DNA of 64,000 bases from Tilletiopsis washingtonensis (lineage: Eukaryota; Basidiomycota; Exobasidiomycetes; Entylomatales). The stretch lies in the NCBI RefSeq assembly GCF_003144115.1, contig NW_020312019.1, positions 293,780 through 357,779 of the forward strand, read 5' to 3'. The notes under the pieces were generated by a model that was given only the letters and a program-made list of their open reading frames with translations, was not told the origin of the DNA and did not search any database. Positions 63,268 to 64,000 of the stretch are shown in pieces. The number at the start of each line of letters is the position of its first letter. Position 1 is the stretch's first letter. The position numbers were made by a program, and so were the translations under genes.

Positions 63268-64000
63268 TCAAGCCCACGAGCGCTTGCCGGCGACCATCGG
63301 CCCGCTGCGCTTCACGACCTGGTGGTCCTTGGACTTGAACTGCTCGAGCTTCTTCATCGTGGCGTCCGAGAAGCCGAGGTGTGCCTGCACGACCTTGGGC
63401 GGCGTGAGCGCCAGCCAGTTGCTCAGCGAGATGTCCGAGTAGCGCGGCGACTTGAAGACCTCGAGGAACGTGAGCGTGTCGTTGCCGATGTTCTCGACGT
63501 AGTGGCCCACGCTCTTCTGCAGATAGCCCACCGAGCCGGCCTGGAACTGGAGCCGCATGGGTGTCAGCTGCTGCGTGAGAGTCAAAAGCAAAGCGATGCT
63601 CACGTTGTACGTGCGCGCGTTCGAGTCGCCGGCGAAGACGGTGATGCGTGCCGAGCCAGTGAGAAAGTAGTTCCACTCGTCTGCGGGGCGCTGTCAGAGG
63701 GCCACTCGCTCTCGCCAAGCCGTACTGCTCACCAGACAGCGGGTGCCAGTGCCTGAAGGCAACGAGGGTCAGATCGCAATCTGTTGAGCCTGTCCGCTGA
63801 CACTCACAGCTCGCGCATCGCTCCGGGCTCAACCGTCACGAGCGCCGCAGAGATCGTCTTGCTCGCTGGAAACTTTCGCGTATCGAGCACCTTGACGGTG
63901 CCTCCGTTGAGCTGCTTGACGGGCTCCTTGGACCACGGGAAAATGAAGCTATAGATGGCGTCAGCAGGCGCGAGGATGACAGCGCAAGAGCCGCCACCAT
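63268..64000 (-). CDS. oxalate decarboxylase, bicupin (3' part, runs off window)
   Basis: Exons seen: 63948-63808, 63752-63733, 63680-63604 and 63546-63268. The 63949-64000 segment looks like the end of an intron, so the 5' half of the gene lies beyond the window. The encoded C-terminal cupin reads [75 protein letters not shown] and [14 protein letters not shown]. The Mn-binding set HxH, Glu and distal His is present. Known reaction: oxalate to formate plus CO2, Mn and oxygen dependent, common in wood- and plant-associated basidiomycetes. A 20-nt exon carries the HxH pair. Whether the protein has a secretion signal cannot be seen here. Confidence 0.88.

Noticed and set aside
1-64000. Mobile elements, retroelements, CRISPR arrays, bacterial operons or a biosynthetic gene cluster
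   Set aside because: No transposase, reverse transcriptase or integrase frame, terminal repeat, spacer array or clustered pathway genes were seen. The neighbours are unrelated fungal housekeeping and regulatory genes.

Overview
The window reads as nuclear DNA of a fungus, most likely a basidiomycete and plausibly Ustilaginomycotina. The sequence is GC-rich. Genes are packed on both strands and split by many short introns, mostly 43-85 nt, with GTGAGT/GTGCGT-type donors, a CTGAC-like branch site and a CAG/TAG acceptor. Gene content is typically fungal: a bicupin oxalate decarboxylase, an AAAP transporter, GPI18, HUA1, a CYS3-type bZIP and an LRR-RhoGEF. I see no operons, Shine-Dalgarno sites, CRISPR, rRNA, convincing tRNA, or recognisable transposon or virus-derived element. 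All exon models were built by hand from splice consensus, reading phase and conserved protein motifs. The genus is not determinable here.

Layout, left to right: SLD2 (+, replication initiation), NAA15 (-, NatA subunit), AAAP amino-acid transporter (+, 15 exons), BUD32 (-, KEOPS kinase), SMC6 (-, 20 exons including a 4-nt microexon), a four-TM protein of unknown function (+), TOM5 (-, 50 aa), an orphan leader exon and a membrane-anchored heparinase II/III-like protein (+), an aldo/keto reductase (-), GPI18 (+), an ankyrin/CCCH zinc-finger protein (-), KAE1 (+, KEOPS catalytic subunit), a small Cys-rich secreted-type protein (-), a CYS3/MetR-type bZIP factor (-), an M20 (PM20D2-like) amidohydrolase (-), an LRR-RhoGEF (-), HUA1 (+), a CDK11-type kinase (-), a G-protein beta subunit (+), SPB1 (+), a dolichyldiphosphatase (-), a gamma-glutamyltransferase-like Ntn hydrolase (+), and the 3' part of an oxalate decarboxylase (-) running off the right edge.

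The genes are mostly unrelated housekeeping and regulatory genes, as expected of a fungal chromosome arm. BUD32 and KAE1, two subunits of the KEOPS tRNA t6A complex, lie about 21 kb apart. GPI18 and dolichyldiphosphatase both serve lipid-linked glycan pathways. Between genes lie several 1-2 kb gaps and one 3.8 kb gap (45.5-49.3 kb) with no gene I can support.

I did not find a clearly new multi-gene system. The points most worth a second look are the SMC6 microexon, tiny genes easily missed by automated prediction (TOM5, the Cys-rich secreted protein, the four-TM protein with a 5-nt first exon), the unresolved 5' end of the heparinase-like gene, in-frame introns hidden inside the RhoGEF reading frame, and the long gene-free block.
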